Program-made: the position numbers and the translations under genes
Shown here: positions 48,656 through 61,119 of the stretch, piece after piece
Numbering within the stretch: the first letter of the stretch is position 1
Layout: each line of letters begins with the position of its first letter
Assembly (NCBI RefSeq): GCF_020497125.1
Contig: NC_059074.1
Location: 191,637,415-191,701,414, forward strand
Source: Mauremys mutica
Lineage: Eukaryota > Chordata > Testudines > Geoemydidae
DNA: 64,000 nucleotides
Direction: 5' to 3'
The notes under the pieces: generated by a model
Seen by the model: only the letters and a program-made list of their open reading frames with translations
Database searches by the model: none
Told to the model about the DNA's origin: nothing

Positions 48656-49130
48656 ACTAATCAATATCTTTTGATAGACCTCTCAGAGGGGAAACCAGTG
48701 GGCTTTGGGCTAGGCCATTGGGTGAGGGTCTATGCCTGTGTTATGTAGGAGGTCAGACTAGACCAGGGGTAGGCACCCTATGGCACGAGTGCTGAAGGTG
48801 GCACGCAAGCTGATTTTCAGTGGCACTCACACTGCCCGGGTCCTGGCCACCGGTCCGAGGGGCTTTGCATTTTAATTTAATTTTAAATGAAGCTTCTTAA
48901 ACATTTTTAAAACCTTATTTACTTTACATACAACAATAGTTTAGCGATATATTATAGATTTATAGAAAGAGACCTTCTAAAAATGTTAAAATGTATTACT
49001 GGCACGTGAAACTTAAATCAGAGTGAATAAATGAAGACTCGGCACACCACTTCTGAAAGTTTGCTGACCCCTGGACTAGATGATCATCGTGGTCCTTTCT
49101 GGCCTTAATATCTAAAAATGTATGAATACA
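48656..49130 (-). repeat. Dispersed repeat interrupted by a second hAT insertion
   Basis: On the minus strand, 'aaggaccacgatgatc', then (after removing the insertion) 'atctagtctgacctcc' and 'tacataacacaggc' match the repeat at 14286-14420 and 39945-41200. The insertion at 48764-49073 falls in the same ATCTAGTC motif. Confidence 0.6.
48764..49073. mobile_element. hAT MITE (310 bp)
   Basis: The left end CAGGGGTAGGCACCCT pairs with the complemented right end CAGGGGTCAGCAAACTTTC. The target duplications are GACTAGAC (48756-48763) and GACTAGAT (49074-49081). The interior is A/T-rich, with no gene. Confidence 0.9.
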
Positions 49131-49183
49131 GGGGGAACTGATTATCATGATTAATAAATATAATAATAATAATATCATCAACA

Positions 49184-49255
49184 ATTAGGGTGACCAGATG
49201 AGAGAAAGAAAATATCGGGACACCTGGGGGGGGAAGGGGATCCGCCAGCAGAGAA
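49184..49255. mobile_element. hAT-type element, left-end fragment
   Basis: TTAGGGTGACCAGATGAGAG, followed by 'atatcgggacacctgg', is a common left terminus of a non-autonomous element. The right end is absent. Confidence 0.5.
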
Positions 49256-49329
49256 AAAAACAAAACAAACTGCACACACTGAAGTCAATGGCAATTGATT
49301 AAGCCCTAAGTCTAACAACATTCTGTCCC

Positions 49330-49470
49330 TTCCCCCCATTTTATCGATAGGGAAACTGAAGCGACGAAAGGTTAAATGACTTGACTAAGGTCCCACAGGA
49401 AACATGTGACAAACCCATATTGCCTGACTCCCAGTTCTGTGCTAAAACAGTAAGACCATCCTTCCATGCT
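49330..49470 (+). repeat. SINE tail fragment
   Basis: 'cattttatcgatagggaaac', 'gacttgactaaggtccca' and 'gcctgactcccagttctg' follow the order of the antisense tail seen in other old SINE copies. Confidence 0.45.
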
Positions 49471-50689
49471 TCTAGGAAGAATTTGGTTCCTCCAAGTGAA
49501 AAATGAAGTAAATTGGTGATGTCAGTAAACCTATACGACTGCTGCCTGTATTGCATCTATCCTGTGGATAACAGAGGACATTTATCAATACTTTAAGCCC
49601 TCTTCTAGGAGAAAAACAAACATTCACCTCAAAATTAAATACAAACATATTTTCAAACAAATGGAGAAGGCCAATTTAGATGGAAACGGACATCTGGATT
49701 TTGGCCAAGTGACTATAACATTATTTACCAAACACACACAACGTACATAGGATATTCCTCATTTTCCACTCACTCACAGTGGTTTTACACCAAAGTAAAC
49801 ATCCGTTGACTTCAGGGGAGTTATTCTGGATTTACATTGGTGTGAGAGAAGAATCAGGTCCAACTCCTGAAAAGGGACCTGTCCTAGCAACAGCGAGGAG
49901 AGCAGCAGGTAACACATGGTCAAGAAAGGAAGTGCCTGCTTCTGCCCAACTGTATATGAGAGATGCGCGTCCCCGCTGAAACAATTCCAATGCCTCTTCT
50001 AGGCACCAAGAATTGTCCAATAAGGTCCTTCCTAACTAGAAAGCATGCTCCCCACCCCCACCCCTAGCCAATGAATGCTGCAGTGCTGCCCATGAGGTGT
50101 AGCCTCCATTTCCCACCTTGCACTTCTCCCACAATTGCATGCTGGCTGTAAGGGCCAGCACACAGTAAAAGGTACAAAAGCCTCAAGCATACATGAGTGC
50201 CTAGGTGGGAAACCAGATCCTTCCCTCACTGAATCTCAGTAATCTCAGAATGAATCCTCTTTTCTCATGGCACAGTACATGTTTCTGCAACGGGACACTC
50301 TCCAAGCCAATTTCTTTTGCTTCTGAAATGGTAGATAGAATTTACTAGATATCAGTTTTGGCCTCATTTTATGCCTACAACAATTTAACATGATGATGAA
50401 TGACAGTATTCTTTCTTTTAATCAAGCAAAGATTAAGAGAACAGATAACCAGCAAACTCCCTGAAGCTCAGTGACTAGGGAGTGCAAAAGAAGGGATGGT
50501 TGCCTCTGCACCCAAGTTTGAACATTTTGGGGACAACTGATATATTTTATGTGGAGCTGGTTGAAAATTTCTCCATTAGACTTTTTAATATAAAAATGGC
50601 CATCTGAAGTTCATTCAATGTCAGTAATTAATCCCCAAAGGAGTGGCTATACATCACTGATTTTCAGCTCTCTTAATCCTGCCTCATAA
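49471..50689. other. Intergenic, nothing recognised
   Basis: A short fold-back ('ttttacaccaaagtaaac' against 'gatttacattggtgtg') lies at about 49784-49850. No exon is seen. Confidence 0.35.
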
Positions 50690-51480
50690 ATTCCAGCCTC
50701 CCCCCATCTCCAAACATATTTGTTTCTCTCCTCAGAATATCCTCCAGTTTGTCAATATCTTTCTGCTAATTAGCTGTTCAGAAATTACTGCAATATTTCA
50801 GGTGCAGTTGCACTAAAGCCAGGTAGGTAGATATTGTCATCACTCCTTCATCTACAGCATGAAGCCACTGTGTAATCAATCCAACATTCCACTGGCCTTT
50901 TTCTGCTGCCATATGGCATTTACTTATTTTGCTTCATACACACTTTCAGAAAAATAAAAGGAACACCTGTCCTTTGCTTTATACAGACAGACTGCTCCCC
51001 AGGAATCTCCAACCCACTTTGACCAGTAATTAACGCTGAAAACTTGTACCCAACTTTGATGCCCGCTACCACCTCTATGGTAGGGCTTTCAGGTTTTCTG
51101 CTTTTTCTCTCGCACTGAAAAGCTCTGCCTGAAATTATTTTTCCTCAGATGCAGTATCTTGCACCTTTCCAAATTCAATCTCATTTTATTTCCTGTCCAA
51201 CTTTATGTATCTTCAAGTTATTTTTCTGTCCTCACTGGTGTTCTCACTCCCCCATCTGACTTCTGCCAATTTCATTAACGTATTGTTTACCCCCTCTGCC
51301 AGATAAGTAAGGGAGATGTTAAATAAGGCCAAAGCTAGTATCAATTCCTGTACCATCCCCCTACAGACCCCTCAGCTCAATATTTTGCCATCCTTGTTAA
51401 CAAACTTTCAGGCATTTGTGCATACATATGACATTGTTCTCATATAAGCCATTGTGAAAAATCTATTATTATTTATATTA
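50690..51480 (-). mobile_element. Ancient CR1-type LINE remnant, antisense
   Basis: Decayed words ('cctccagtttgtcaatatct', 'gtgcagttgcactaaagcc', 'ccaatttcattaacgtattg', 'cctgtaccatccccctac') occur in the order expected for the complement of CR1 RT and C-terminal sequence. No frame remains, so the call rests on word order alone. Confidence 0.45.
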
Positions 51481-53231
51481 CAGTTGCACAACATTGCATC
51501 AGATGATTTTTTTAAATTATATGCAGTGCAGGTAGCAAAGCCTTTAGTTAAGGCTGCCTAAAACTTCCTGTGATAGACACCTTGATTCCAGTTGCTTATA
51601 ACTTTGCCAAACTTTAACAGTTTGCACTGAAATTTTCCATGCTGGGTATTTACCTCGGGCTGAAATTTTGGGCGGCAGTGTCAGCTAAAATGGTTCAACC
51701 ATAATGAGATTAGGGAAAATACATTTTTTGCCAATGTAAAAATATTTCCGGTGACCCCTTTTCTCTGGGAGCTGTAGCACCTTCCAGCTTTGGAGCAGGG
51801 ACTTGAAATTTGGCTGAGGGGAGTTGAATGGGAGACATGTTGGTGTCATGGAAATACCTTTTGCTGTCCCTATGAAAATCCACCCAAATCTGGCCAAGTT
51901 GGTAAGATTTTTTTTAAAAACCACCACTCACATGTGGTCAGCAGAGACTTGTTAGAGTTTGGCAGTTAAATTCCCCCAAAATTCCACCTGCACTGAACAT
52001 TCTCTAGCCCCTTCCAGCACCTACATGCGACTGGACTTCCTGCCTCCCGCCAGAGCTACTGTGCATGTGCCAGCCCAGGGCTCACAGGGGCTGTGATGCT
52101 GTGGTCAGGCATCATATTTGAGAGCAGGAAGTCTGTCTCTCCTGTGCTTTAAATGACCCCTCTGCTGGTGCCCGGGCAGTCTGAAGAAGGAAGCATGTGA
52201 CTCAAATGTAGAAGAGACACGTGCCAGGGGTCGGGGAGAAGACTTGGACTGGCTGGACAAGTAGACTGGGGCTGGCTATGCAAGGAGACCATGACTGAAA
52301 ACTAGGGGTGGGGAGATTAGTGCTAGCTAAGCGAAGAGGTTGGGAAAAAGTGTGTGTGGGTGGGGAAGGGAGTAGGGAAGGGACAGACAAGGAGGCAGGG
52401 TGTAGGGAGGACTGGGACTGGCTGGGCAAAGAGACTGGGACAGAAGCCACAGAGGAGGGAGACTGACACAAGGAGACAAGGGTGGGGAATAGTATGTGAT
52501 CATGTAATTAGACTACTATGATGCATACATACAAGCAAGGCAAATTAAGGTTGCACAGACAACCTTAATTCTGGCATTTCCTAACATTTGACAGCTTGAC
52601 TTTGCAACCTTAATTCTTTTTAATGTATTTGGTTTTGTATGTAATATACAAATTATACTTACCTCCTCTACTAAAATTCTGCTGTGATGTTCTACATCCA
52701 AACTATATCCTTAGGCATATTATGAAGAAAAATTCCAGCATCCTTACTTTGTACAATTGAGGAGCAGTGATGAGGACAGTGGATTTAGTGGCAGCGATTA
52801 AAAGATTATTTAAAGCAATTGATGACAACCTGGCTCAAGCTGGTATAATTTATTCTAATTTCAGGGATTTCTCTGAGGTACTTTGAGGATACTACTACAT
52901 CTTTCAACATAACGTGAAAAATTGACTCAAATCAGTTAAAAGAGCTTAGTTTGAATGCTGTTTCAATAACTGATATTATGCTCTTCAGAGTCTTAATCTC
53001 AGAAATCTTTTCACTCTCCAGTAAGAAACTTACAAGTACTGTTCACATCACAGTACAGACACCTGCAGAACATAAAACGGATGTAATTAATAATGTACTT
53101 TTTAAGCCCAATCATAGTGCCTTATTAATGTGCAGTTCCACAATGAGATGTGACAATGTAAAAATGGTACCTACTTACTCAACAGAACTGTGCCTAGTAC
53201 ACTTGCAAGATTATATCTGCTGATTTTAGGC
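51481..53231. other. Intergenic, purine-rich array at 52220-52480
   Basis: The words 'gactgggactggctgggcaa' and 'gactggggctggctatgcaa' recur in a G-rich tract, suggesting a decayed tandem repeat. Otherwise nothing is recognised. Confidence 0.35.
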
Positions 53232-53330
53232 TAGGATTTTCAAAGGAAAGCCAGGGAGTGAGGCACCCAACTCCCATTGAAATTCAATGGAAGTTGGGTG
53301 CCTAATTTCAGGTCCTTTGAAAATTCCCAA
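53232..53330. repeat. Fold-back repeat
   Basis: ATTTTCAAAGGA (53236-53247) is matched by TCCTTTGAAAAT (53313-53324), and the inner 'aggcacccaactcccattga' pairs with 'tcaatggaagttgggtgcct'. This is a nearly complete hairpin of about 95 bp. Confidence 0.75.
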
Positions 53331-53765
53331 CCTAAAATAAGTACTCCTATTTGGTCCTGTCATGCTACAAAGTCATAACAACTATAGGAATGTGAGCCAT
53401 ATTCTGTTCTGTTTTACAGATTGTAATGAGCTACATTTTATCAGCAGAATCTTAAATATTTGTGCTGTTATACCAGATTGGAAAACACATTTTTGCTTTC
53501 CCATCTTAACATCAGTAGCAATGAGATTACACAGGTATAATCAAAGACATAATTGAAGACAATGGGGATCTAACCAGTGATATAATTGTACCTTCAGAAC
53601 CTCTAGTACTGGTGATAATGCCAAAAATAACAATTGTTAACCACTAAATTAAGCATGTGCAAGTAAGCTTGACTATTCCTGTCTCACTATTTTGTTATTG
53701 GCTAAAGTCAAACCAATAACAACATTTTAAATTATCTAAGGTAACATTTCTGAGTTCACGTCTCA

Positions 53766-54025
53766 GGCCTGGCCTACACTACCGCTTTAAGTCAATCTAA
53801 GGTACACTAGATAAATTACGTAACTTAAGTTGGCGTAACTTACCTTGACTTAAAGTGGTGTCTACCCTGCGCTATGTCGACAGGAGACGCTTTCCTGTTG
53901 AGACAGCTTCCGTGGATTACAGATATCGATAGGAGAGCACTCTCCCATCGACATAGGGTGTCTTCACCAGACCTGCTAAATCGATGCTGCTGCACCGATT
54001 TAGTGCTGTGATGAAGACATGCCCC
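53766..54025. mobile_element. Harbinger-type MITE (260 bp)
   Basis: The ends are GGCCTGGCCTACACT and, complemented, GGGGCATGTCTTCATC. TCA on the left and TTA on the right are a decayed TWA duplication. Internal inverted words (ctatgtcgacaggaga against catcgacatag) are present. No gene. Confidence 0.65.
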
Positions 54026-56599
54026 TTAATAAGGCCACATTCCACACTAGTCACTGAAGGGGATGTAGCTATCACAGAGGTGCTACAAGTTTAACAGCTT
54101 CCATGTATGTCTGTGATGTTTGACAAATTCACTTTGGTTGTAGAAGCTCAGTACCTGTGAAAAATCAGGCCCAAGTTGTCTTAAGCTGAGCACCCAGAAG
54201 CTGAGGCACCAAGAATCAGTGCCCATTTTGAACATTTTGCCTGGAAAACAACCCTTTGATTCTAGTTTGTTCATGCAGAATAATATTCCACTATTTTATT
54301 TCCACAGGTTCAGACTAAAATTAGTTTTGAGGAGTTTCTGGAGTTGAAAGGAAAGTTTCATATCATTTTTGTTCTTCATAAGTGTACATAAGCATGCAGT
54401 GATGAGAGAGATACTTGACTTAAGAAAACACCCTGTTTTCCTTTCATGCAATCATGAATGGAAAATTTCCTGTGTTTGATGTAGGTAGAAAAAACACAAC
54501 AGATAAGGATATATTTTAGTTTCACAGTCTTTAATCTACTAGTACCAGATATCATACAATTTCAATGCTGAATTATCTATTCAAAAGAATACCTTATTTT
54601 ATGTATAGTTCTTAAAGGCATTTTCTTATGATATTCTGTGATGATTGAATTCTTTACTTTATTATTTTAAAAAATTCCTTGTAGCGGTCTTTATTATCAT
54701 TAAAAAAGGAAGAATGCCTATAAATTCTTAGCAAGGATAATCTGTCATGAATTCTTTGATCCTGGAGATGTTATTGCATTAGTTGACTCACAACAATCAG
54801 ACAAAAATCAGATGTGTCATAATACAACAACAAATAATTTCTAGGCACAATACTTTAACATGCAAACATGTAACATGGCCACATTTAAAAAAAACAACTA
54901 TCATTAAAATGGCAGAGTCAGACATGTTTCCCTCCAACATACTGCACAATGAAAAAGTTGATGGAGTGAGTTTAGGGAAATGAATGGTTTTAAAGGTTTT
55001 CAATGGTAATGCAGCAATTTAGGATGCCTGTCCAATTCACGTTTGGGTGTCATGTGAATAATGCTATTTATTAGTTGGTGCCTGTTTGGTAACCAAACAA
55101 AATGCATGGTAGTGTCTAGCCAATTCTTTGTGGACTTTTATCCACATCACAAAAACAACAACAAAACACCACAACCAGAATTGGTACCTGTTTTGGGAAG
55201 CCTTAGTGATAAATAACTAATACCTAGCTCTTTAAAGCACTTTTCATCCTAGATGTCAAAGCATTCTGATACAAAGGGCATCAATAGATCTCAAAGGTCA
55301 AGGATTCATTTGGCATAGAAATGGCTGTTTCAGCTTGAAGATGTGGCACGCTGGCAAGGCAGTGTTTGGAAGCTTAAACTGCCATTGCATCTGCTATGCC
55401 AGTTCTATTCAATTTCCCAGAATGACATTCTTGCATGTTTTGTGACCACTAAGTTGAAACCAGGTGTGAAACAGCAAAAAGGGTTTATGTGGAATGTCTT
55501 CCCCACCTAGGTCACCATTTGTGAAATAAATACAAGCCAAGCAGATCAAATATACAATATTAGTTAGAATTGCTCTAAAAGGGTGGGGTATGTTGGGGTA
55601 GATTTTCACTTGTGTCTTCACCAATCTGTAAAACTGCATAGGCATATACTACGAAACAGTCACACTAAAAATCTTGCCGTGTTGCCTTTGATAGATAGGG
55701 TTATCTCAGTAATTTTCCTATGCTTAGAAGAAGGAATGCCTCTGCGGTGAATTCATGTAATTTCCTAAGCATTATCCAAGATGCTCTGTACAGTTCAAAA
55801 CAAGTACATTTTTAACAGTAACAATTGAATGTGTGCCCTTCTCTTTGCAGGTTTAAACATCTTCCTAAGCACTGGAAAGATATTAACGTCTGCATGCATT
55901 ATACACAATCTAACACCTGCATATGTGCATGGGTTCTAGGCAAGCACAAATAGAAGCAATCAGAAATGAGATGGCAACTCAGTTGTTGACTACTTCCCAA
56001 GGCAAAATTATTCAGCAAGGAAGGAAAAGTAGCTGGTAAACACTTCAGATATAAATCCCTAAGCAAAACAATCCTTTACATTTTCCACATCTATCAGCAA
56101 AGAGAACTACCTTCCCTTTTAATGTTTGCGTTGCTCCAGATGGATATGATGCTGGGTAAAACCAGAACAATTTATGTAAATTTACCTAAATATGGAATAA
56201 CCATCTTCTCTACTGGCACAGTTAGGAAGGACTGGATTGCAAAAGGGGCTATTTTATTGAATTTCTTGAAGGCAATAATTCAGTAGATGCAAGAGAAGAG
56301 CCCATTATGAATGTCCAGTGGCTAGATAGTGGTCTGGTCCTTAAGCAGGCGTGCTGAGCAACAGAGGGTGGAAGGAACCATCTTCCTAGTTACAAGGCTC
56401 TTAAAAGAATCAGGCACAAGAATTGAAGGAAGCACAAGAACTGCTCCCTCCATATTACCTTAAGGACATATAGTGCCCCAAACGATACATGAAGAGGTGG
56501 TAAAAAGTGGTGCCATGGTTCTTCCTCTACACTGTACTGTTCTAGGGCATATGCTGCATCCCTGTAGCAGTGGGTGCACTGGAAAGCAGTGGGAACTGT
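54026..56599. other. A/T-rich intergenic DNA
   Basis: No coding exon is supported. A decayed SINE-like word ('taatacctagctctttaaag') lies at about 55220. Confidence 0.4.
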
Positions 56600-56965
56600 G
56601 CTGCTTTAGTACTGGGTAGGAAAGGTTTTTCCTGTCCTGGGAAAATTCAAGAGATTTTTTTCCCCCATCTTGAATTGGAACAAAAATCTTGAGAATTTTT
56701 GAAAATTGACAAAAAAAATTGTTTGGGTCAACTGAAATATGTTGGACATTTTGTTTCTATTCTGATTTTTTAAAAATGTTCCACCATAATTAGCTTACAT
56801 TTTGAAACAAAAACTCATTGTGAATAGTAAAACTGGAGTTTTCTGATTCCAAAATTTTGGATCAAGAAGTTTGCCAAAACTAACCCTTTCTCGAACAGTT
56901 TCAGTTCTGACAAATTGGTGTTTTCTGACAAAAATGTTTCATCTAAAAATTCCTGACCAGCTCTA
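56600..56965. repeat. A/T-rich dispersed repeat
   Basis: Dense 'gaaaattttc' and 'ttttgacaaaa' words on both strands, ending 'gaccagctct'; the counterpart of 14935-15310. Confidence 0.4.
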
Positions 56966-59200
56966 ATCTTCCTATAAGAAGTGATAACTAACTATAATAA
57001 TACTACGTTATGTGCTGCTAACCCATCCGGTTTTACTCTCAGTCTTTTCCCTTCATGCTGAAAGGTTGTTTTGGTTTGGTATCCTGACTACATCACAAAA
57101 ATTCACAGCCAATTCTGGTCATGCTTTGAGCTTTCATTCCCTTACACTAAAATGTGATGGGTGTTCTTTAAGGCAAGCCTCTTTCAAGAAGATATTCTGT
57201 CTGGATGACACTTGACTCCAGCCACAGCTGATAAGGGCAGAGTCTCTCTTCATAATTGTTTCTCTGGATTTTAAGCCAATGCATCGTTCTATCTGTCTAT
57301 CTGCCCCCATCGCTGCAGGATCTGAGTAGGAAAGCTTGCTTGTAGCTTCCGAGGGATCATCTCAAAAGAACTGCTATTTGTCCATAAAGAAAATTGACTA
57401 TAATATCCATGGCTATAATGGAAATGTGACCCCATTAGATTAATCGCTTCATCTGTCTTAAATCACAACAAGCGTCTATTACAAATCCTGTAGCTATACC
57501 ACCTTTTGTTGTAATGCCCTATAAGCCAATGAGGGTAGGGCTGGGACTGAACTGGGATGGGAGGTCTGTAGCTACACTTATGTAGTGACGCATAATTTTC
57601 ATAAGCAAAATAAAAAGGAGAGACAGTACCAGGGGATATAATTGAAAAAAATGGAGCGAACAAGCTATTAAGATATGGAATAGGCTTCCAAGGGAAGTGG
57701 TTAATGCCAAAAATTAGACTTAACAAAGACACTAGAAAATGTTCCATAGGGAAGAATCCTGTATTGACTAAACCCTGTAGGACTAAGTGTCCTAATAGGT
57801 TTTTTTTTTACATAGGTCTGTGTCTATCCATATGTTAATACCACCTCGCCCACCTCTCTAGCTTCTACAATTCTATTGTGTTTCTGAGTTGTACTGAGTT
57901 CCTCCAGCAGGGACATTGGCTAAGATTTTGGAACACTGCTGCCTACAATTAGGCTTCTAGAGCCATATTTAGGCACCTATATATAAATGGCCTGTTCTTC
58001 AAAGTGCTGAGTACTCATCAGTTCTTACAGAAGCCAACTGGAGCTGCTGGATGCTTTTGAAAAGCAGAGGTGCATAATTATGGATTTAGAAGCCTAATTT
58101 TAGGCGATTGAGGAAACTCTTGGCCTTTGTCTTTTTAAGTGTTTCTAAAGTACCATGTGCATAATGCTCTATAAACAAACAATACATTATAATAAGCACC
58201 TCAACAGTCAGCAATTATTTATTTTATTATAAGCTTTCTTTAATATTGAGTGAAAATTGTATGCAGGCTGTTTTGACTTTTCCTTGGTTTTGCACCATCT
58301 TCTCCCTGGATATTTGTCTCAGTCCATCATTCCCCACTTTAAAAGAACTCTGAATGTCTTTTCACCTCTCCCCCTCCCAAAAAAAAGTCTCTAGTCTACT
58401 CACTACTTGTTATTTTATTATTTGGTATGAATGGCCCACATTTTCAAAAGTGACTAGTGATTTTGGATGTGTCTGTTTTTGGGATGTTCAACCTGAGACA
58501 CCTTCAATGGGCCTGATTTTCAGAGGGTTTGTGCTCAGCACTACAGGAAGACCTCATCGCTCTGAATGGGAATGGAAGGTGAGTGGGAGCCATAGCTGAA
58601 GCCAATAGGAAAGGCCCTGTGACCCATACTAATGTTATTTCAAAACTCAAGCCCATTATCTTCAAGTCAAATAGTCCATAGTGTAAGGGGCTGGTCCTAC
58701 TACTATTCAAGTAAAGAGCTAAACTCCGATCAACTTCGCTGAGAAAAGGAACAGGCCCAAAGGGTCTAATCCAAAACCCATAGAAGTCACTGGAAATAAT
58801 CTAACTTTAATGGATTTGGATCTGACCCACTGTGTATTCAACTTGAAGGTGGTGGACTTGAGTTTTGAAATAATAATAAAGACACCTGTTGACTTTAGCA
58901 GACTGTGGGTCTGGTCAGGAATTTGTTGACAAAATGTTTCTTTGTTGGAAAATTCCAATTGGTCAAAATTGAAACTTTACATGGGAACATATTGGTATTG
59001 ACCATGCTTTCTTTGAGAAGGTTTCTCAGGTCCAGGATAGACTTTTTGGACAAGCCCAGAGAAAAAGTTCAAGTCCCTGTTCTGCCTAATTTAGAGCAGG
59101 GGTTTGAATCTGGGTCTCCCACATCCCAAGAGAATGTCCTACCACCCTATTGGCTAATTTCAGGTGGTGCACGCTCCCTCTCTCAAAATTAATTGAAAGA
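56966..59200. other. Intergenic, old fold-back repeats only
   Basis: Decayed palindromic words ('gcctgattttcagagg', 'cccacattttcaaaagtg') occur at 58435-58530. No exon is recognised. Confidence 0.35.
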
Positions 59201-59206
59201 GCCACT

Positions 59207-59384
59207 GTGGGTGAGGTAACGTCTTTTACTGGACCAGCTTCTGATGGTAAGAGAGACAAGCTTTCAAGCCTCCCAGACCTGAAGAAAAGCTCTGGGTAAG
59301 GTACCTGAAGAGCTCTGTGTGTCTTGAAAGCTTGTCTCTCTCACCATCAGAAGCTGGTCCAATAAAACATTTTACCTCACCCAC
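59207..59384. repeat. Snapback element with about 62-bp arms
   Basis: The left arm (59207-59268) is matched by the right arm (59323-59384). The best stretch is GACCAGCTTCTGATGGT against ACCATCAGAAGCTGGTC, with 'gacaagctttcaag' against 'cttgaaagcttgtc'. The loop is about 54 bp. Sequence outside the arms ('gccactgtgg' / 'ccaccttggc') is partly symmetrical too, so the element may be larger. Superfamily unknown. Confidence 0.8.
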
Positions 59385-59689
59385 CTTGGCTCTCCGGTAC
59401 CCTGGGACCAACATGGCTACTGCTAGACTGCAAATGATTTTAAAAAGTCATATACTTATGGCTGTATAGAAAATTGTATTCGCATTTGTCATTGTTTTGG
59501 CTGTCACACATCTAATTACAGCACTGTATGAAAGCAAACATGCAGAAGGAGTTTTTCCTGCACCCCAAGACCTAATATAGCTTAAGCTTAGTATTCTCAT
59601 TGAAGGTACTTAAAAGAACTCTTTTCTCAACAGTTAAACAGCAACAATCTTTATGAGGCATTTCAGGGTTTTCACACAACTGATACCCA

Positions 59690-61115
59690 TTGCCTTACTT
59701 CTGATTTTTAATGATTTACTGAAGCGAACTTGGCTTGTTTTCTTTTGTTTAATTCTCCTGGATGTCAGCTCTGCCTTTGATACAGGAGATTATAGCATTT
59801 TGCTGAGCTAATGCTCAAATTGTGAGAGTGGCTGGCACCAGCAAAAATGGTTTTGCTCTTAATTTAGCAGATGTCACTTTGTTTTAGAAGATTATCTGTT
59901 CTTCGACTCTGCTGCTCCTGTTACTGTTTGTGTGGGCTCTCTAGGGGAATGTATTCTGATCCATTGTTTGTAGTGTCTACATTATATAAATGTTGGTGCC
60001 AGGCATTTGTAAGCATGGAGTTTGCTTTAACTGATATACTTTTGAGACTCAGGTTTCCATATCACTCATTAATGTCAGCACAGCTTTCTCTATCAGCTGC
60101 TAAATACAAAAGTGCGGATGCAAGATCATTTCTTTTGAGTAACTGCAGATAAAATAAAATCCTTTCTACTTAGATTTCCAAAGCTATTATTATTATTTGT
60201 ATTTCAATGCTGTCTCCTGTTGAGTGACACATAAATGGCTATCAGACCAATAAAAGATAACGTTAGAAACCTGAATGTCACCTTTGATTCTGCCAGGCTT
60301 TTAAAAGCTGATCTTCGATATAGTAAGGATTCCTCCCACCACCAAATTTCATGATGTTGCCATGATTACTCACAAAACTGCAAGAATATCAAGATTAGTG
60401 CAATGTTGATTCATGCTTATGTCACACCGAGAACTGTATTGCTGCTCTGGAGTGCATCAGAGCATAACAGGGACCTTCCTAATATTCAGAGGATGTCTGG
60501 AAATATTCCAAATCAGAAAAACATTTAGAAATAGTAGCAGTAAACCATTAGCTAAGATGGGCAGGAAAGAGGGCAGCAATGGAACAATTGGACTCTGATT
60601 TCCTATCACAGAAAGGTAAAATGAGTATCCCAAGATGCACAGCTGCTCTTTGATAATCACATTACAGCATCCTCCATCCAGCTAGGAAGCTGCAACCTTT
60701 TCTTTCAGATGCAGAACTTCCCACTGCTATCCATGCTTTTGTCACCTTAGATGGCTGAAATGCACCCTACATGGCGCTACACCTTAAAATCATTCAAATA
60801 TTAAAGTTGGTGAAGGATCCAGCAGCTAGTTTACTGAGAGAAGCATTTTGCTGGGAGCACATGACTCCAGTGCTCTGGAATCTGCACTGTTCATTGGCTT
60901 CCAGATGAAGTTTAAGTTACTATTTATGACCTATAAAGCCTTAAATGGCCTGGGAACAAATTATCTCAGGGATCATCTCTCTCCTTGTGACATACTGCCA
61001 CAAATGCAGTCTGCAGGGCCACTCAAGTTGGATCTTCTTCTTCCCCTTGTCCCATCATCTGGTGTCAGGTCATCATGCAAGTGTCAGCCATTTTCATCTG
61101 TCCAAGGCGGCATTA
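59690..61115 (+). mobile_element. L2-like LINE remnant
   Basis: LLDVSSAFDTGDYSILL (59752-59803) is the RT motif usually read LLDLSAAFDTVDH. At about 59930-59990 a decayed 'G.PQGSVLGPLLF..YIN' box follows with a stop inside. At 60905-61000, KFKLLFMTYKALNGLGTNYL and DHLSPC match the RT C-terminal block of L2-class LINEs (F+LLLLTYKALNGL.P.YL.D.LSPY). No frame is intact. Confidence 0.72.
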
Positions 61116-61119
61116 AGGT

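Noticed and set aside
59690..61115. Calling the LINE remnant a CR1
   Set aside because: The 'TYKALNGLG..YL' C-terminal block and 'LLD.SSAFDT' motif fit L2-class LINEs, not CR1.
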